NCBI GenBank assembly: GCA_026387805.1
Contig: JAPLKY010000193.1
Location: 1-5,191 of the forward strand
DNA length: 5,191 nucleotides
Direction: 5' to 3'
From: Candidatus Krumholzibacteriia bacterium
GTDB lineage: Bacteria; Krumholzibacteriota; Krumholzibacteriia; Krumholzibacteriales; Krumholzibacteriaceae
The notes beneath the pieces were generated by a model. It saw only the letters and a program-made list of their open reading frames with translations, did no database searches and had not been told where the DNA came from. The position numbers were made by a program, and so were the translations under genes. Positions 4,678 to 5,191 of this stretch are shown piece by piece. The first letter of the stretch is position 1. Each line of letters begins with the position of its first letter.

Positions 4678-5191
4678 ATGAATCGACAACCCGCTTTGGA
4701 TCCCGGCCGCGAGCTTCACAGGTGGGAGCGGCATCTTCTCGAGGTTTGCGATCTCTACCTCGTCGGGGGAACGGTGCGGGAAATGCTCCGGGGAGCCGTT
4801 GCGGAATCCATCGACGAGGATTACCTCGCTTCCGGGATCGAGTATGACGATCTCGTGGCGCGTCTCGAGCGGTTCGGGAGCGTGAACCTCGTCGGAAAAT
4901 CCTTCGGCGTGATCAAGTTCACTCCGCCGTCGGGGCGCGCGGTGGACGTCTCGCTCCCGCGCACGGAGTTTTCCACGGGAATCGCCCATCGGGACTTCAG
5001 CGTCAGATTCGATCCGCGTCTGCCGGTTGAGAAGGACCTCGATCGGCGCGACTTCACCGTCAATTCGATGGCCCTGCATCTCGGAATGCGGATCCTCGTC
5101 GATCCGCTCGGCGGAAGGGCCGATCTCGAGAAGCGTCTTCTCAGGGTCAACCGCAGCGACTCGTTTCTGGAGGATCCGCTGCGGATTCTCC
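4678..5191 (+). CDS. CCA-adding enzyme / poly(A) polymerase family nucleotidyltransferase (N-terminal part)
   Basis: The frame is open to the window end, giving 171 residues of the head domain. LVGGTVREMLRG (28-39) is the GG-x-x-R nucleotide-binding motif. D46-E47-D48 is the metal-binding DxD, and VDVSLPRTE (89-97) supplies the third acidic residue, D90. NLVGKSFGVIKF (70-81) and DLDRRDFTVNSMA (120-132) are strongly conserved in class II tRNA nucleotidyltransferases, as is EDPLRIL (165-171) at the cut. It should add or repair the CCA end of tRNAs in the cytoplasm, and the tRNA-Leu here needs that. Related poly(A) polymerases share this domain, and the missing C-terminal part (possibly with an HD domain) is needed to tell them apart. 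ATG 4678 is the only credible start after the in-frame stop at 4642-4644. No Shine-Dalgarno is visible. It is probably a separate housekeeping unit, not part of the glycan operon. Confidence 0.9.
   Translation, partial: MNRQPALDPGRELHRWERHLLEVCDLYLVGGTVREMLRGAVAESIDEDYLASGIEYDDLVARLERFGSVNLVGKSFGVIKFTPPSGRAVDVSLPRTEFSTGIAHRDFSVRFDPRLPVEKDLDRRDFTVNSMALHLGMRILVDPLGGRADLEKRLLRVNRSDSFLEDPLRIL

Noticed and set aside
4633..5150. Minus-strand frames of 148 and 109 codons and a plus-strand frame at 4641-4847
   Set aside because: All lie over the nucleotidyltransferase domain, whose GG, DxD and RRDFTVN motifs identify the true frame.
1..5191. CRISPR array, insertion sequence or att-site pair
   Set aside because: I found no regularly spaced repeats, transposase or integrase motifs, or second copy of the tRNA 3' end in the window.

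Overview
This is a bacterial window with high GC (about 60-72% in the lines I counted in the second and sixth genes, about 52% in the fourth). All supported genes lie on the + strand. The organism looks like a high-GC bacterium with an elaborate cell envelope, but no marker fixes the phylum. The tRNA gene does not encode its 3' CCA, and a CCA-adding enzyme is encoded at the far end.

Layout. (1) 2-76: the last 24 codons of a small membrane protein whose tail resembles DUF5989/SxtK. (2) 77-151: a short gap with a possible tRNA promoter. (3) 152-237: tRNA-Leu(UAA) with a long variable arm. (4) 264-4636: five tightly packed genes. They encode a DPM1-like family 2 glycosyltransferase with two C-terminal membrane helices, a YbhN/LPG-synthase-TM family membrane protein, a left-handed beta-helix acyltransferase, a class I SAM methyltransferase with an unusual motif I, and an FrhB-family iron-sulfur/flavin oxidoreductase. 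The last four are joined by overlaps of 4, 8 and 23 bp. (5) 4637-4677: a 41-bp gap holding a 7-bp inverted repeat. (6) 4678-5191: the N-terminal nucleotidyltransferase domain of a CCA-adding enzyme or poly(A) polymerase family member, cut by the window end.

Interpretation (inference). The five-gene block looks like a glycan or glycolipid assembly and decoration unit. The glycosyltransferase would load a sugar onto a polyprenyl phosphate, or transfer one from it. The YbhN-like protein would act at the membrane, possibly on a lipid-linked intermediate. The acyltransferase, methyltransferase and FrhB-type redox enzyme would modify the sugar. The DUF5989 tail fits, because such proteins are known next to carbamoyltransferase and SxtJ genes in secondary-metabolite and envelope clusters. 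The most unusual points are the FrhB-type enzyme in a glycan operon, the N-x-W-S-R-T-G version of methyltransferase motif I, and the tRNA gene only 26 bp upstream of the first operon gene. No mobile element, CRISPR array or rRNA was seen.
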